Of a DNA stretch of 59,960 bases, positions 8,017 to 19,826 are shown piece after piece (the first letter of the stretch is position 1; each line of letters starts with the position of its first letter). The position numbers were made by a program, and so were the translations under genes. Where the stretch lies: the NCBI GenBank assembly GCA_021780495.1, contig JAJXYO010000012.1:1-59960 (forward strand), read 5' to 3'. The notes under the pieces are model-generated. The model saw only the letters and a program-made list of their open reading frames with translations. It was not told the origin of the DNA and did no database searches. This DNA comes from Deltaproteobacteria bacterium. Lineage in GTDB: Bacteria > Desulfobacterota > Desulfuromonadia > Geobacterales > Pseudopelobacteraceae.

Positions 8017-9501
8017 ATGGCTATGAACTATTTCATTATCATCATAACGCTGTTGCTGTATGCCATGCCGGTCTCGGCGACGGAACCGGCTCAGGCGCTT
8101 CTGGCAGAGCTCGCTCGGCCGAATGTCCCGGAACTGGCCTCAAGCGAGGAAGCAGCGCTTACTCCGCTGGACGACCCCGCGGATGTCAAAGATCAGCCTT
8201 CCGCACCGGCAGCAAATCTTTTTACCCTCGATGAGCTGAAAGGCTCAAAGGGCGACGCGGCCGATCTTAATCTGCCCGATGTCAACCTGCCCCTGTCGGA
8301 CATACCGCTGGCACTCAACAGACAGGTAGAATACTTCCTGTACTACTTCCAGACCACCGGCAAGCAGGCCTTTTCCCGCTGGCTCTCCAGATCATCCCGC
8401 TACATACCCATGATGAAGGAAATTCTCAAGCGCGAGGGCATGCCTGAAGATCTGGTCTATGTAGCCATGATCGAGAGCGGTTTCCAGATGCATGCGCATT
8501 CGTGGGCCAATGCCGTTGGACCCTGGCAATTCGTCTCCGATACGGGGCGCCGCTATTCCCTGCGCATTGATCAGTGGGTTGACGAACGCAAGGATCCGGT
8601 CAAGGCAACCACTGCCGCCGCCCTCTACCTGAAAGAGCTGTACGGCCTGTTCAACGGCGACTGGTATCTGGCAGCCGCCGGCTACAATGCCGGCGAGAAC
8701 AAGATTCTGCGCGCCATCGATATGTACAACACCAGTGATTTCTGGGAACTGTCCCGTGGATCGTATCTCAAACGCGAGACCAAGGAATATGTACCCAAGT
8801 TGCTGGCGGCCGCCATCATTGCCAAGAACCCTGCCCGCTACGGCTTTTCGGATATCGCCTATCTGCCTGCCATTGAATTTGATACGGTAAAGATACCCTC
8901 CCGCACCGACCTGGAGCTGGTTGCAAAGTTATCCGGCACAACCTACGAAACCATCAAGGAGCTGAATCCGGATTTGCGTCATTGGTGCACCCCGCCCAAT
9001 TACCCGGATTACGAGCTCAAACTACCCAAAGGCACCAAAAAACAGTTTGAACTTGAATATGCGAAAATCCCTGAAGACAAGCGTTTCACTGAAAAGATCC
9101 TCTATACACGCTACCGGGCGCATAAAAAGGACTCTCTCAAGACCATCGCCCGCAGGTTTGGCACCTCACCCGCAACCTTATGCGCGTTGAACGGTCTTTC
9201 CCGAAAAACCCGTGTAGCCGGCAGATCGTTGGTCATACCGGTACGCCAGACCAATAATTTCAGCCACGAGGGGCGGACCGCGCACGCCTCCATCAATAAA
9301 GGCAACTATGCCAAATATTACACCGTGAAGAAAGGAGACACCCTGACTGCGCTGGCCAAGCGATTCAATATATCCACCAAACTACTTTCGGCCTGGAACA
9401 ACCTGAAAAAACAGGTTGCCCTCAAAACGGGACGCCGTATCATTATCGCCAAATTTATTGAGAAAAACGGGGAGATGACTCCCGCCGGGGAAAACAGCTG
9501 A
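8017..9501 (+). CDS. mltD: Membrane-bound lytic murein transglycosylase D-like, with LysM repeats
   Basis: 494 residues. A signal peptide (about 1-20, AMPVSA) precedes a low-complexity linker. The SLT transglycosylase domain spans about 120-235, with the catalytic Glu in IESGF, the VGPWQF segment and the AAGYNAGENKI motif. Two LysM peptidoglycan-binding repeats follow near 365-410 and 428-475 (YTVKKGDTLTALAKRF). The enzyme cleaves the MurNAc-GlcNAc bond to 1,6-anhydroMurNAc in the periplasm. No lipobox is seen, unlike E. coli MltD, so it may be soluble or anchored differently. A second ATG at 8023 is possible. Confidence 0.9.
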   Translation: MAMNYFIIIITLLLYAMPVSATEPAQALLAELARPNVPELASSEEAALTPLDDPADVKDQPSAPAANLFTLDELKGSKGDAADLNLPDVNLPLSDIPLALNRQVEYFLYYFQTTGKQAFSRWLSRSSRYIPMMKEILKREGMPEDLVYVAMIESGFQMHAHSWANAVGPWQFVSDTGRRYSLRIDQWVDERKDPVKATTAAALYLKELYGLFNGDWYLAAAGYNAGENKILRAIDMYNTSDFWELSRGSYLKRETKEYVPKLLAAAIIAKNPARYGFSDIAYLPAIEFDTVKIPSRTDLELVAKLSGTTYETIKELNPDLRHWCTPPNYPDYELKLPKGTKKQFELEYAKIPEDKRFTEKILYTRYRAHKKDSLKTIARRFGTSPATLCALNGLSRKTRVAGRSLVIPVRQTNNFSHEGRTAHASINKGNYAKYYTVKKGDTLTALAKRFNISTKLLSAWNNLKKQVALKTGRRIIIAKFIEKNGEMTPAGENS

Positions 9502-9544
9502 TTCTACCCTCATTCCTGCCACACAATCATGAAAGGAAGTACTG

Positions 9545-10279
9545 ATGTATAATCTGCTTATCTCCGCAGGGGCCTCAGTGGCCGTGCTGCTGATTCTGAT
9601 GTTCAGCTTCAAGCTGGTTTGGTGGGGGTCGCTGTTGATCGCCCTGCTGGTTTTTATCGGGGTTTTTTTACTGTTTTCCCGGATCACCATGAAAAAGGTG
9701 ACAGCCGCTCTGGAATCGGCCGGCAAGGACCTGCAGGGGCAGCGCTTCGAGAAGGCCATCCGTGAGTTGAAGGATACTCTGAAATATGGCAAATGGCAGA
9801 TTTATGTAGAAGGGCAACTCAATGCCCAGATCGGCATGGTTTACTACCTGAAGCGCGATTTTTCCAATGCCTTCCCCTATCTGGAAAAGGCATTTTTCAA
9901 GAACTGGGCCGCCATGGGCATGCTGGGCATCTGTTACATGAAGCGCCAGAAGAAGGACAAGATGATGGAGACCTTTGAAAAGGCGCTTCAGTGGACTTCA
10001 AAGGAGTCGTTGCTCTGGAACCTGTACGCCTATTGCCTGGTGGAGTGCGGTGAGACGACCAAGGCCAAGGAGACCCTGGCAAAGGGACTCAAGAAAATAC
10101 CGGGTGACGCCAGCATCAAGGATAACCTGGAGAATCTGAATCAGGGCAAGAAAATGAAGATGCGCCACTTCGGCGATTTGTGGTACCAATTCCACCTGGA
10201 AAACGTGGCAGCCATCCAGAAACACCAGATGGCCGCCATGGGTGGCCGCATGCAGCGCCGTATGACCGCCAGAAAGTAA
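9545..10279 (+). CDS. Membrane-anchored TPR-like repeat protein
   Basis: 244 residues. Two membrane helices lie close together (about 5-24 and 28-46), putting the rest of the chain on one side, probably the cytoplasm. From about 60 to 200 it has helical tetratricopeptide-like repeats (for example FEKAIRELKDTLKYG and FEKALQWTSKESLLWNLYAY). A basic, Met- and Arg-rich tail ends the protein. TPRs mediate protein-protein contacts; no partner is evident. A ribosome site (GAAAGGA) precedes the ATG, and a bidirectional terminator follows. Confidence 0.65.
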   Translation: MYNLLISAGASVAVLLILMFSFKLVWWGSLLIALLVFIGVFLLFSRITMKKVTAALESAGKDLQGQRFEKAIRELKDTLKYGKWQIYVEGQLNAQIGMVYYLKRDFSNAFPYLEKAFFKNWAAMGMLGICYMKRQKKDKMMETFEKALQWTSKESLLWNLYAYCLVECGETTKAKETLAKGLKKIPGDASIKDNLENLNQGKKMKMRHFGDLWYQFHLENVAAIQKHQMAAMGGRMQRRMTARK

Positions 10280-10284
10280 TTGAA

Positions 10285-10320
10285 GAAAAGGCCGTCGATA
10301 TCGACGGCCTTTTCTTGTTT
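10285..10320. terminator. Bidirectional intrinsic terminator
   Basis: A near-perfect palindrome (GAAAAGGCCGTCGA, then its complement) spans 10285-10314 with A-rich and T-rich flanks on either side. It separates the forward TPR gene from the reverse outer-membrane gene and can end transcription from both. Confidence 0.85.
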
Positions 10321-10350
10321 CCGGACGACACAGCGAATGCCTCCAACCTG

Positions 10351-10839
10351 CTAAAACTTCACCCCCACCCCGCCGGCCAGAAAATCCAGATCCCCGCCGT
10401 TAAACTGATGACGATATTCGATGTTCAGAAATAACGGTATCGGCAAAGGACTGATATCTGCACCGGCAAATGCAACCGGGGAACCGGTGGAGCTCCTATG
10501 GTTATGGAGGATAAACGCTTGGCCGAGCCCTGCGTACGGTTGAAAAAAGGGGATCGGGACGTGGACCTTGAACAGGGCGGTAAGCGGATACGATTCATCC
10601 CGTCTGATGGAGCCAAAGCTCTTATGATCCGCCGCTGAATACGCAAGGGTGGCGCCGATAGAAACCAGACGGTTGAGGTACAGGTCGCCAAAGCCCTCAT
10701 AGAACTCGGTGTTCCTGTCTATCTGGTTGTTACTGCCGATCTCGCCTCCGGCGCGTACACCGAAAGCGATCGAGTCGGCAGCAACCGCAGCGCTACTAAT
10801 GGTCAGGAGTGCCAGCAGGGCGATGATGGTCTTTTTCAT
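10351..10839 (-). CDS. Small outer-membrane beta-barrel protein
   Basis: 162 residues. It has a clear Sec signal peptide with AVA-A type cleavage (about 1-21), then alternating polar/hydrophobic strands (for example IAFGVRAGGEIG, VSIGATLAYSA, LFLNIEYRHQF) and a C-terminal aromatic residue (GVGVKF). These are hallmarks of an eight-stranded outer-membrane barrel. No enzyme motif is visible, and the specific role is unknown. It is a single gene ending at the shared terminator. Confidence 0.65.
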   Translation of the reverse strand: MKKTIIALLALLTISSAAVAADSIAFGVRAGGEIGSNNQIDRNTEFYEGFGDLYLNRLVSIGATLAYSAADHKSFGSIRRDESYPLTALFKVHVPIPFFQPYAGLGQAFILHNHRSSTGSPVAFAGADISPLPIPLFLNIEYRHQFNGGDLDFLAGGVGVKF

Positions 10840-11007
10840 AGGTATCTCCTCATCCGTACGTTAGAAGTACAGTCCGCAGCATAGCCTCAAATTGCCAGCT
10901 ATTCAAGACTAAAATCGTCTTTTGCTCCGATTGGGCCGAAACGGCTTACCATGCTCGCCAAACTATGGTATATAAATGGCTCTGGAGTCCGTTATCAGGA
11001 GACGTGA

Positions 11008-13206
11008 GTGATTGGAACAAGGGGAAAACTGGCTCTGGACAGGCAGAGCATCTGCCTGCTGCTCTGCCTGCTTGTCGCGGGCTTCGCCGGCAATTTCCTG
11101 GCGTTGCGCCTGTTCTCCGGTTTCAACTACCTCTTCGGCAGCATCGCCACCCTGATGACCGTTCGATTGTTCGGTCTTCGCTGGGGTCTGGTAGTTGCAG
11201 TTATCGCGTCATCCTGGACGATCAAACTTTTCGGGCACCCCTATGCCATGGTCTGGTTGTGCGCAGAACCGATGTTCGTAGGATATCTGCTGCGCCGCGG
11301 CACAACCAGAAATATCATCCTCTATGACGCCATATACTGGCCCCTGTTGGGCGTACCGCTGATCTGGTTTTTCTTCCAGCATGTCATGCATGTGCCCGTG
11401 CTGGGTAGTGTGGCCGCCCTGTTAATGTACTGGGTGATCGGCATTACCAACGCCCTGGCCGCAAGCCTGCTGCTGAGCTTTTTCCCGCGCCTTCCTGGTC
11501 TGCGGTCCCTGACTGCCTCCCGCACGGTTCCGATTCACACCATGATCTACAACCTGATGATCGCCATGGTGGCCGTGCCGGCCGTGATTATCATGGCGAT
11601 TCATGGCAGGGATGCCTACCAGCGCAGCATGGACGACCTGCAGGACGGACTTAAGGACAGCTCCCGCAATGCCGTCTATGAGACCAGACTGCTCTTGCAG
11701 CGTCGCCCAACCGAGCTGTCCGCGCCGTTATACCTGAACAGCAACCTGGCGGCCATCCGGGAAATTCTGCGCGCCGCACGGGCCAATCCGCACGACACCA
11801 TCACGCTGCTGGATGAGAACAACAAAATACTATGCAGCAGCGATGACGCGCGCCCCCCCATGAGCCTCTACGACCCCTGCCCGGACGGAATACTGACTAG
11901 CTCCGGCAGGGGGGGCGTCAACCGCTGCCTGCCAAAGCCATTGTCGCCGCTGCCGCTCTGGCAGCGTGAGCAGGAATCCACCTACAGCCTCTTGTCCGCC
12001 CCGGCCAGCGATCAGCCCTGGAGGATTGTGGTTGAGACACCTTTTGTTTACTATCAGAGGACACTCTTTACCGAGCACATCAAGACACTCCTGGTGATAC
12101 TGGCCCTGAACCTGCTGACACTGGTGGCGTCACGTATCGTCTCCCGCCGCGTGTCAACCCCCCTGCGGCGGATCTCCCAAATCACTACCGACCTGCCCGA
12201 ACGGCTGCCGGGGGAGAAAGTCCAGGCCTGGCCATCCAGCATCATCACCGAAGTCGACCAGCTGATCGATAATTTCCGGGTTATGACCGCTGCACTCAAT
12301 CAGAAGTTCCAGGAGATCACCTATGCCAATGAGACCCTTGAACTTCGCGTTGCCGAGCGGGCCAAAGAGCTGACCAAGACTAACGATGAACTGCAGAAAG
12401 AGATTACCGGACACCTGCAGACCGGGCGGGAGCGCGACCACCTGCTGGATGAACTGCGACAGAAGAACCAGGAACTGGAAGGGATCGTCTACGTTACTTC
12501 TCATGACCTGCGCTCTCCACTCATTAATGCCCAGGGTTTCAGCCGCAAGCTGATAAAGTCTTGCGCTGAAATCGACCGGATCATCTCCAGCCTGGAGCCG
12601 GATGAACGGGTAACGGCACAGTTGCAACCGATCATTCGGGAAAGCATCCCCAAATCACTGGGGTTTATCACCGACAGTATTGTTAAAATGGACAACCTGC
12701 TGGATGGGCTCCTGCGTCTATCCCGGCTGGGACAAGTGGCTATCTGCTACGAAACACTTGACATACAGGCTGTCATGACGAAAATAGTGGCATCCATGAC
12801 CTACCAGATCGAAACTGCCGCTGCGCGGGTCGAGCTGGGAGAGCTGGCCCCCTGTCTCGCCGATGCGGTCCAGTTCAACCAGGTCTTCAGCAACCTGCTG
12901 GATAACGCCATCAAGTACCGTTCACCCGATCGCCCGCTGCTCATCCGGGTCTACAGCGAACCATTCGCCGGAGCGGTCCGCTACTGTTTCGAGGACAACG
13001 GCATCGGCATTCACCAGGATCAGCAGGACAGGATCTGGGAGATATTTCAGCGCATCAACCACAACGGGGTGCCGGGAGAAGGCCTCGGCCTCACCATAGC
13101 CCGCCGCATCATCGACCGCCTGGGCGGTTCAATTTCGGTTGAATCAACACCCGGCAGCGGCAGCCGTTTTTTTGTCATACTGCCGGCGCCTCCCGCTTCC
13201 GTGTAG
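11008..13206 (+). CDS. Membrane sensor histidine kinase
   Basis: 732 residues from GTG 11008, chosen because AGGAG lies six bases upstream. The N-terminal 170 residues are a multi-helix membrane domain resembling MASE-type sensors. A further helix is near 178-200, a periplasmic loop follows (about 200-345), and a helix near 350-370 leads into a HAMP-like and coiled-coil linker. HisKA follows with phospho-acceptor His499 in TSHDLRSPL, then HATPase_c with NLLDNAIKYR, EDNGIGI and GEGLGLTIARRI. No receiver domain or adjacent regulator is present. The next gene is glmS, in the same direction after about 95 bases. Confidence 0.88.
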   Translation: MIGTRGKLALDRQSICLLLCLLVAGFAGNFLALRLFSGFNYLFGSIATLMTVRLFGLRWGLVVAVIASSWTIKLFGHPYAMVWLCAEPMFVGYLLRRGTTRNIILYDAIYWPLLGVPLIWFFFQHVMHVPVLGSVAALLMYWVIGITNALAASLLLSFFPRLPGLRSLTASRTVPIHTMIYNLMIAMVAVPAVIIMAIHGRDAYQRSMDDLQDGLKDSSRNAVYETRLLLQRRPTELSAPLYLNSNLAAIREILRAARANPHDTITLLDENNKILCSSDDARPPMSLYDPCPDGILTSSGRGGVNRCLPKPLSPLPLWQREQESTYSLLSAPASDQPWRIVVETPFVYYQRTLFTEHIKTLLVILALNLLTLVASRIVSRRVSTPLRRISQITTDLPERLPGEKVQAWPSSIITEVDQLIDNFRVMTAALNQKFQEITYANETLELRVAERAKELTKTNDELQKEITGHLQTGRERDHLLDELRQKNQELEGIVYVTSHDLRSPLINAQGFSRKLIKSCAEIDRIISSLEPDERVTAQLQPIIRESIPKSLGFITDSIVKMDNLLDGLLRLSRLGQVAICYETLDIQAVMTKIVASMTYQIETAAARVELGELAPCLADAVQFNQVFSNLLDNAIKYRSPDRPLLIRVYSEPFAGAVRYCFEDNGIGIHQDQQDRIWEIFQRINHNGVPGEGLGLTIARRIIDRLGGSISVESTPGSGSRFFVILPAPPASV

Positions 13207-13300
13207 CTGAATCTAAAGATAGTATGGTAGTATTACTGATTCGGCAGAACGGCGATCGGTATCACATCACAGTCACAAACTTTTCGGAGGAATACCTACC

Positions 13301-15130
<1,830 letters not shown>

Positions 15131-15233
15131 CTTGCCGCAAGCGGGGCCGGCAGACAACTTATACGGAAAACAGTACCGTTTGACGTAATCGCAACGGGCC
15201 TGGGCCAGAACGTGTTTGAACCTGGAGGAAACG

Positions 15234-18200
15234 GTGATCCAAGGGGCAGCAACTTTCGGTAAGACAAGCATCACAACCAGGCTGACCTTGACCGTACTGG
15301 TAACGGTCTCGCTCTTGATGTTCGCCATGTCGTTGAATCTCTACCTCAGCGCGCACAGCATGATGAGCGAGAGCATCATGGCCCAGCAATCCACGCTGGT
15401 GACCGATGTCGCCGATCAGTTGAACGGCAGAATCGAGCTGGCCCACCATCAGTTGCTGCTTGCGACGGCAGATATCAACAGCCACTCCCTGGCTGACGCC
15501 AAAACACTCCAGAAGAGTCTCAACCACTCAAGCCCGCTTCAAATGATATTTGATGCCGGGCTTCTCGTTATCGGGCTTGACGGACGGGTCATCGCCGAAA
15601 ACATGGGATATCCCGAGTTGATCGGCAGCGACCTGATTTCATCTGACTACGTGAGTCGTGCCCTCAAATCCGGGACTGCGGTCATATCGGCGCCCTTTCG
15701 TTTCAGTATTCCCCCCCACATGCCCATGATCGCCATGGTGGTGCCGATTCGTGACGCCCATGACCGCGTCATCGGCCTGCTGGCAGGCTACCACACACTT
15801 GGCTCCAACCAGTTCCTGACCAGCCTGTCGTCCAAAAACCTCGGAACAGGCGGCTATCTGTATCTCCTGCAGGGGCGCACCATCCTGATGCATCCCGACA
15901 GTTCCCGCATCATGGACACGATCCCGGAAGGCACCAACCCGGGGCTCGACAAGGCCTTGCAGGGTTTCGAAGGATCCCTGGATACGGTCAACTCCGCGGG
16001 TCAGCATATGTTGAGCTCCTATAGACGGGTCGGCCAGTCCGGCTGGATCCTGGCCGCCAACACCCCCTATGACGAGGCTTTCACCCCCTTGAAACAGCTG
16101 ACGTTCAATGCCGCTCTCATCTCTACCCTCGGCATCCTGCTGTCTCTGGGCATCGTCTGGTTGATTACCCGCCGCCTGATACGGCCGATCCAGCAGCTGA
16201 CCGACCATGTGGAGGGAGCGACCAGCAACGGCGCCGATTGGACGCCTCTGGACATCAAGACCGGCGATGAGATCGAGCGTCTGGCAACCACCTTCAACAC
16301 CATGATGGCAGAGGTGCATACCTCCCGACAGGTCCTGGCGGATGAGAAGGAATTCTACAGCGGCATCATCCAGCATGCGGCCGCCCCGATGTTTGTCATC
16401 GACAGCCGCCACAAGATCATTTTCTGGAATAACGCCCTGGCCAAACTGACCGGAAAGAGTTCATTCCAGATGACCGGCACCAAACAGCAATGGAGCCCGT
16501 TCTATCCGACCAAACGGCCGGTTCTTGCCGATCTTGTCATAGACCGGAGTCTGGCTCGCGTCGGTCAGCTCTATGCCACCCACTCCTCCTCCCTGTTTAC
16601 GGAAGGGTCGCTCCGGGCTGAAGGGTGGTACGACAATCTGGGCGGTAAACGCCGCTACATATTCTTCGAAGCGGCTCCGATCAGAAACAGCAAGAATGAG
16701 ATCATTGCCGCGGTCGAGACCATGGAGGACATTACCGATAGAAAACTGGCCGAGGAAGCCACCGCTGCCAACAATCTATTTCTTCAGCAGATCATGGATG
16801 CCATTCCCAACCCGGTCTACTACAAGGATACCGAGGGCATCTACCTGGGGTGCAACACGGCCTTCAGGAACTTTTTCGGCAAATCATCAGATGACATTCT
16901 CGGCCGGACTATTCAGGACATCATGCCCGAACACTACGCCGGGCAAAGTATCCGGAAAGATCAGGACATCATCGCATCCGGCTGCAGCGTCAGTTATGAG
17001 ACCGAGCTGTTGCGCGGCGATGGCGAGATCAGGGACGTACTGGTCAGCAAAGCGCCTTTTTATCATGCGGACGGCTCATTGGCAGGCATCGTCGGCGCCT
17101 TGGTGGATGTCAGCGAGCAACGCCAGATGGACGATCAAATCCGCAAGATGTCGCGGGCCATCGAACAGAGTCCGGCCACCATCGTCATCACGAATGTTGA
17201 TGGCGTCATCGAATACGTCAACCCGAAATTCTGCCAGACGACCGGTTACAGCGCTGCCGAGGCTATCGGCCAGAACCCGCGGGTACTCAAGTCGGGTGAA
17301 ATGCCGGCGGATGGCTACGCCGAATTGTGGAAGACCATCTCCTCGGGCAAGGAGTGGCGCGGTGAATTTCACAACCGGCGCAAGGACAACTCTCTCTACT
17401 GGGAAATCGCCTCCATCTCGCCCCTGTTCGACAAGGATGACAAGATTACCGGCTATCTGGCGGTCAAGGAAGACATCACCGCGCACAAAATCGTAGAGAA
17501 CGAGCTGGCACAGAGCCGCCTGGAGCTGGAAGCCAACCATGCCGAACTTGAGCACCTCTTTGCGGCGGTGGCCCACGGCAAACGGGAATGGGAAGAGACC
17601 CTGGATCACTTGCGTGATTTCATCATCCTGACCGATGCGGAACATCGCATCCGGCGTTGCAACAGGCTGCTGGCCGATCGATCCGGCAAAACGATCCAAG
17701 ACCTTATGGGGCTGGACTGGCGCGAACTGATCATCTCCGCCGGATTCCGCTTTGTCGCCTTCAATGGCAGCAGCGGGGAGATTTCTCATGAAGCCGCGGG
17801 GCGTTCCTACGATATCACGGTGTATGCGATCGAAGAAGACGGACAGGTGACGGGCCATGTCGTGTCGATCAACGATACCACCGAACTGCGCGCCACCACC
17901 CAGGAACTTCAAAAGGCATATGCCGAACTGAAAGAGGTCCAGCTCCAGATCTTCCAGCAGGAGAAAATGGCCTCCATCGGCCAGCTGGCGGCCGGCGTGG
18001 CCCACGAGATCAACAATCCGATGGGTTTTATCTCCAGCAACCTGTCGACACTCAATAAATACGTTGACCGCCTGGCCGAGTTCATCGCTGCCGGTGACCA
18101 GATCCTGTCAGGCTGCAGCGACAGCGCCGTAGCAAGCCTGAAGGAGACCAGGAAAAAGCTTAAGATCGATTATATCCTGGAGGACGGACGCCAACTGATC

Positions 18201-18767
18201 GCCGAGAGTCAGGACGGCGCCGGCCGGGTGCGGCGCATCGTTCAGGATTTGAAGAGCTTCTCGCGGGTCGATCAGGCCGAATGCGCCCTGGTCAACCTGA
18301 ACGAGACCCTGGAAACCACCATCAACATCGCCTGGAATGAGATCAAGTACGTGGCCACCCTCAATCGGGAATTCGGCGACATCCCGCCGCTTAAATGCTA
18401 CCCCCAGCAACTCAATCAGGTCTTTCTCAACCTGCTGGTAAATGCCGCCCATGCGCTGGGAGAGCAGCAGGGCATCATCACCGTCCGTACCTGGAGTGAA
18501 AATGCCAGTATTCTTGTCTCGGTGACCGATACCGGGTGCGGCATACCGGAAGAGATCCGTCAGCGGATCTTCGAGCCGTTCTTCACCACCAAAGAGGTCG
18601 GCAAAGGCACCGGTCTGGGGCTCTCCATCAGTTATGACATCATCCGCAAACATGGCGGCGACATCGCCGTGGAAAGCGAAGCAGGACATGGGACCACCTT
18701 TACCATCAGGCTGCCGGTCGAGGGACCGGATACGGTTGCCACGGCTGCGCCGAGCACAGGCAGCTGA
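15234..18767 (+). CDS. Multi-PAS sensor histidine kinase with periplasmic Cache domain
   Basis: 1,177 residues from GTG 15234, which follows GGAGGA at good spacing; an upstream TTG at 15216 is less likely. Order: membrane helix (about 15-35), dCache-type periplasmic sensor (about 40-285), second helix (about 290-312), HAMP, then four PAS regions (about 372-500, 512-635, 640-765, 785-880). The kinase core follows, with His924 in GVAHEINNPMG and an HATPase with DTGCGI and GTGLGLS. It opens the long signalling operon. The downstream diguanylate cyclase and receivers lie within 60-70 bases, so they are its likely outputs. Confidence 0.88.
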   Translation: MIQGAATFGKTSITTRLTLTVLVTVSLLMFAMSLNLYLSAHSMMSESIMAQQSTLVTDVADQLNGRIELAHHQLLLATADINSHSLADAKTLQKSLNHSSPLQMIFDAGLLVIGLDGRVIAENMGYPELIGSDLISSDYVSRALKSGTAVISAPFRFSIPPHMPMIAMVVPIRDAHDRVIGLLAGYHTLGSNQFLTSLSSKNLGTGGYLYLLQGRTILMHPDSSRIMDTIPEGTNPGLDKALQGFEGSLDTVNSAGQHMLSSYRRVGQSGWILAANTPYDEAFTPLKQLTFNAALISTLGILLSLGIVWLITRRLIRPIQQLTDHVEGATSNGADWTPLDIKTGDEIERLATTFNTMMAEVHTSRQVLADEKEFYSGIIQHAAAPMFVIDSRHKIIFWNNALAKLTGKSSFQMTGTKQQWSPFYPTKRPVLADLVIDRSLARVGQLYATHSSSLFTEGSLRAEGWYDNLGGKRRYIFFEAAPIRNSKNEIIAAVETMEDITDRKLAEEATAANNLFLQQIMDAIPNPVYYKDTEGIYLGCNTAFRNFFGKSSDDILGRTIQDIMPEHYAGQSIRKDQDIIASGCSVSYETELLRGDGEIRDVLVSKAPFYHADGSLAGIVGALVDVSEQRQMDDQIRKMSRAIEQSPATIVITNVDGVIEYVNPKFCQTTGYSAAEAIGQNPRVLKSGEMPADGYAELWKTISSGKEWRGEFHNRRKDNSLYWEIASISPLFDKDDKITGYLAVKEDITAHKIVENELAQSRLELEANHAELEHLFAAVAHGKREWEETLDHLRDFIILTDAEHRIRRCNRLLADRSGKTIQDLMGLDWRELIISAGFRFVAFNGSSGEISHEAAGRSYDITVYAIEEDGQVTGHVVSINDTTELRATTQELQKAYAELKEVQLQIFQQEKMASIGQLAAGVAHEINNPMGFISSNLSTLNKYVDRLAEFIAAGDQILSGCSDSAVASLKETRKKLKIDYILEDGRQLIAESQDGAGRVRRIVQDLKSFSRVDQAECALVNLNETLETTINIAWNEIKYVATLNREFGDIPPLKCYPQQLNQVFLNLLVNAAHALGEQQGIITVRTWSENASILVSVTDTGCGIPEEIRQRIFEPFFTTKEVGKGTGLGLSISYDIIRKHGGDIAVESEAGHGTTFTIRLPVEGPDTVATAAPSTGS

Positions 18768-18818
18768 CGAAGCAGGCAACCTGCCAAACGACCACCACCA
18801 CGAGCAAGGAGCTAGCTG

Positions 18819-19772
18819 ATGCCGGAAATCTCCAGTGAACAACTGCTTGACAGCCTGTTTGACGGGGTCTACTACGTGGACACCGAGCGGCGCATCACCT
18901 ACTGGAATGCAGCCGCCGAGCGCATCTCCGGTTACTCCAAGGCGGATGTGACCGGCTGCTGCTGCGCCGGCAACCTGCTCCGGCACATCGACAGCAATGG
19001 CCGCGAGCTTTGCCTGGAAGGCTGCCCGCTGGCCGCCACCATGCGGGATGGCAAGTCCCGCGAGTCGAACATCTTTCTCCACCACGCCCTGGGCCATCGC
19101 GTCCCGGTCTCTGTCAGGACCTCACCGGTTCGCGACGAACAGGGCGAGATTATCGGCGCAGTCGAGATTTTCTGCGATAATTCCAGCTCGCTGCAGATAT
19201 TGCACGAGTATGAGAGATTCAAACAGGAAGCATATCTGGACGCGCTCACCGGCATCGGCAACCGCAGATACGGAGAAATGACCCTGGCCACACGAGAGTA
19301 CGAACTGCAGGCCCATTGCATCCCTTTTGGCGTCTTGTTCATCGATATCGACCATTTCAAGCGTTTCAACGATCAGTATGGCCATAAAACCGGGGACGAT
19401 GTACTGGTGATGGTGGCCAAGTCGATCTCATATTCGTTACGGAAGATGGATATTGTGGCCCGCTGGGGCGGCGAAGAGTTTGTGGTCATACTCCCGGGCG
19501 CCGGCAGTGCGGTCGTCACGTCCATAGCGGAACGCATCCGCATCCTGATCGAACACAGCTTTATTCTCGCCGGAAACAACAAATTGTATGTCACGGTTTC
19601 GATTGGCGCAGGCCTGTCCCGGACAGACGACACGGTTGAAACCATCGTCAGCCGGGCGGACGGCCTGATGTACCTCAGCAAACGCAACGGCCGCAACCGG
19701 GTTACGGCAGACGAGCCTCAATCTGAGACGGGCCCGGAACCATTGCCGCAATCGGGAGATGCATCGACATGA
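18819..19772 (+). CDS. PAS-GGDEF diguanylate cyclase
   Basis: 317 residues. An N-terminal PAS domain (about 8-125) contains a cysteine-rich segment (CCCAGNL, LCLEGCPL) of a type often seen in PAS domains of anaerobes. The GGDEF domain spans about 130-300, with intact active-site GGEEF at 217-221. RKMD sits five residues before it, a proper RxxD product-inhibition site. It should make c-di-GMP from two GTP, with feedback control. It lies between a kinase and a receiver protein in the operon. Confidence 0.92.
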   Translation: MPEISSEQLLDSLFDGVYYVDTERRITYWNAAAERISGYSKADVTGCCCAGNLLRHIDSNGRELCLEGCPLAATMRDGKSRESNIFLHHALGHRVPVSVRTSPVRDEQGEIIGAVEIFCDNSSSLQILHEYERFKQEAYLDALTGIGNRRYGEMTLATREYELQAHCIPFGVLFIDIDHFKRFNDQYGHKTGDDVLVMVAKSISYSLRKMDIVARWGGEEFVVILPGAGSAVVTSIAERIRILIEHSFILAGNNKLYVTVSIGAGLSRTDDTVETIVSRADGLMYLSKRNGRNRVTADEPQSETGPEPLPQSGDAST

Positions 19773-19826
19773 ACAGCAATCCCAGCGCAAAGGGCGAAAA
19801 GAGCGCCTGAACCAAAGGAGCGCAGC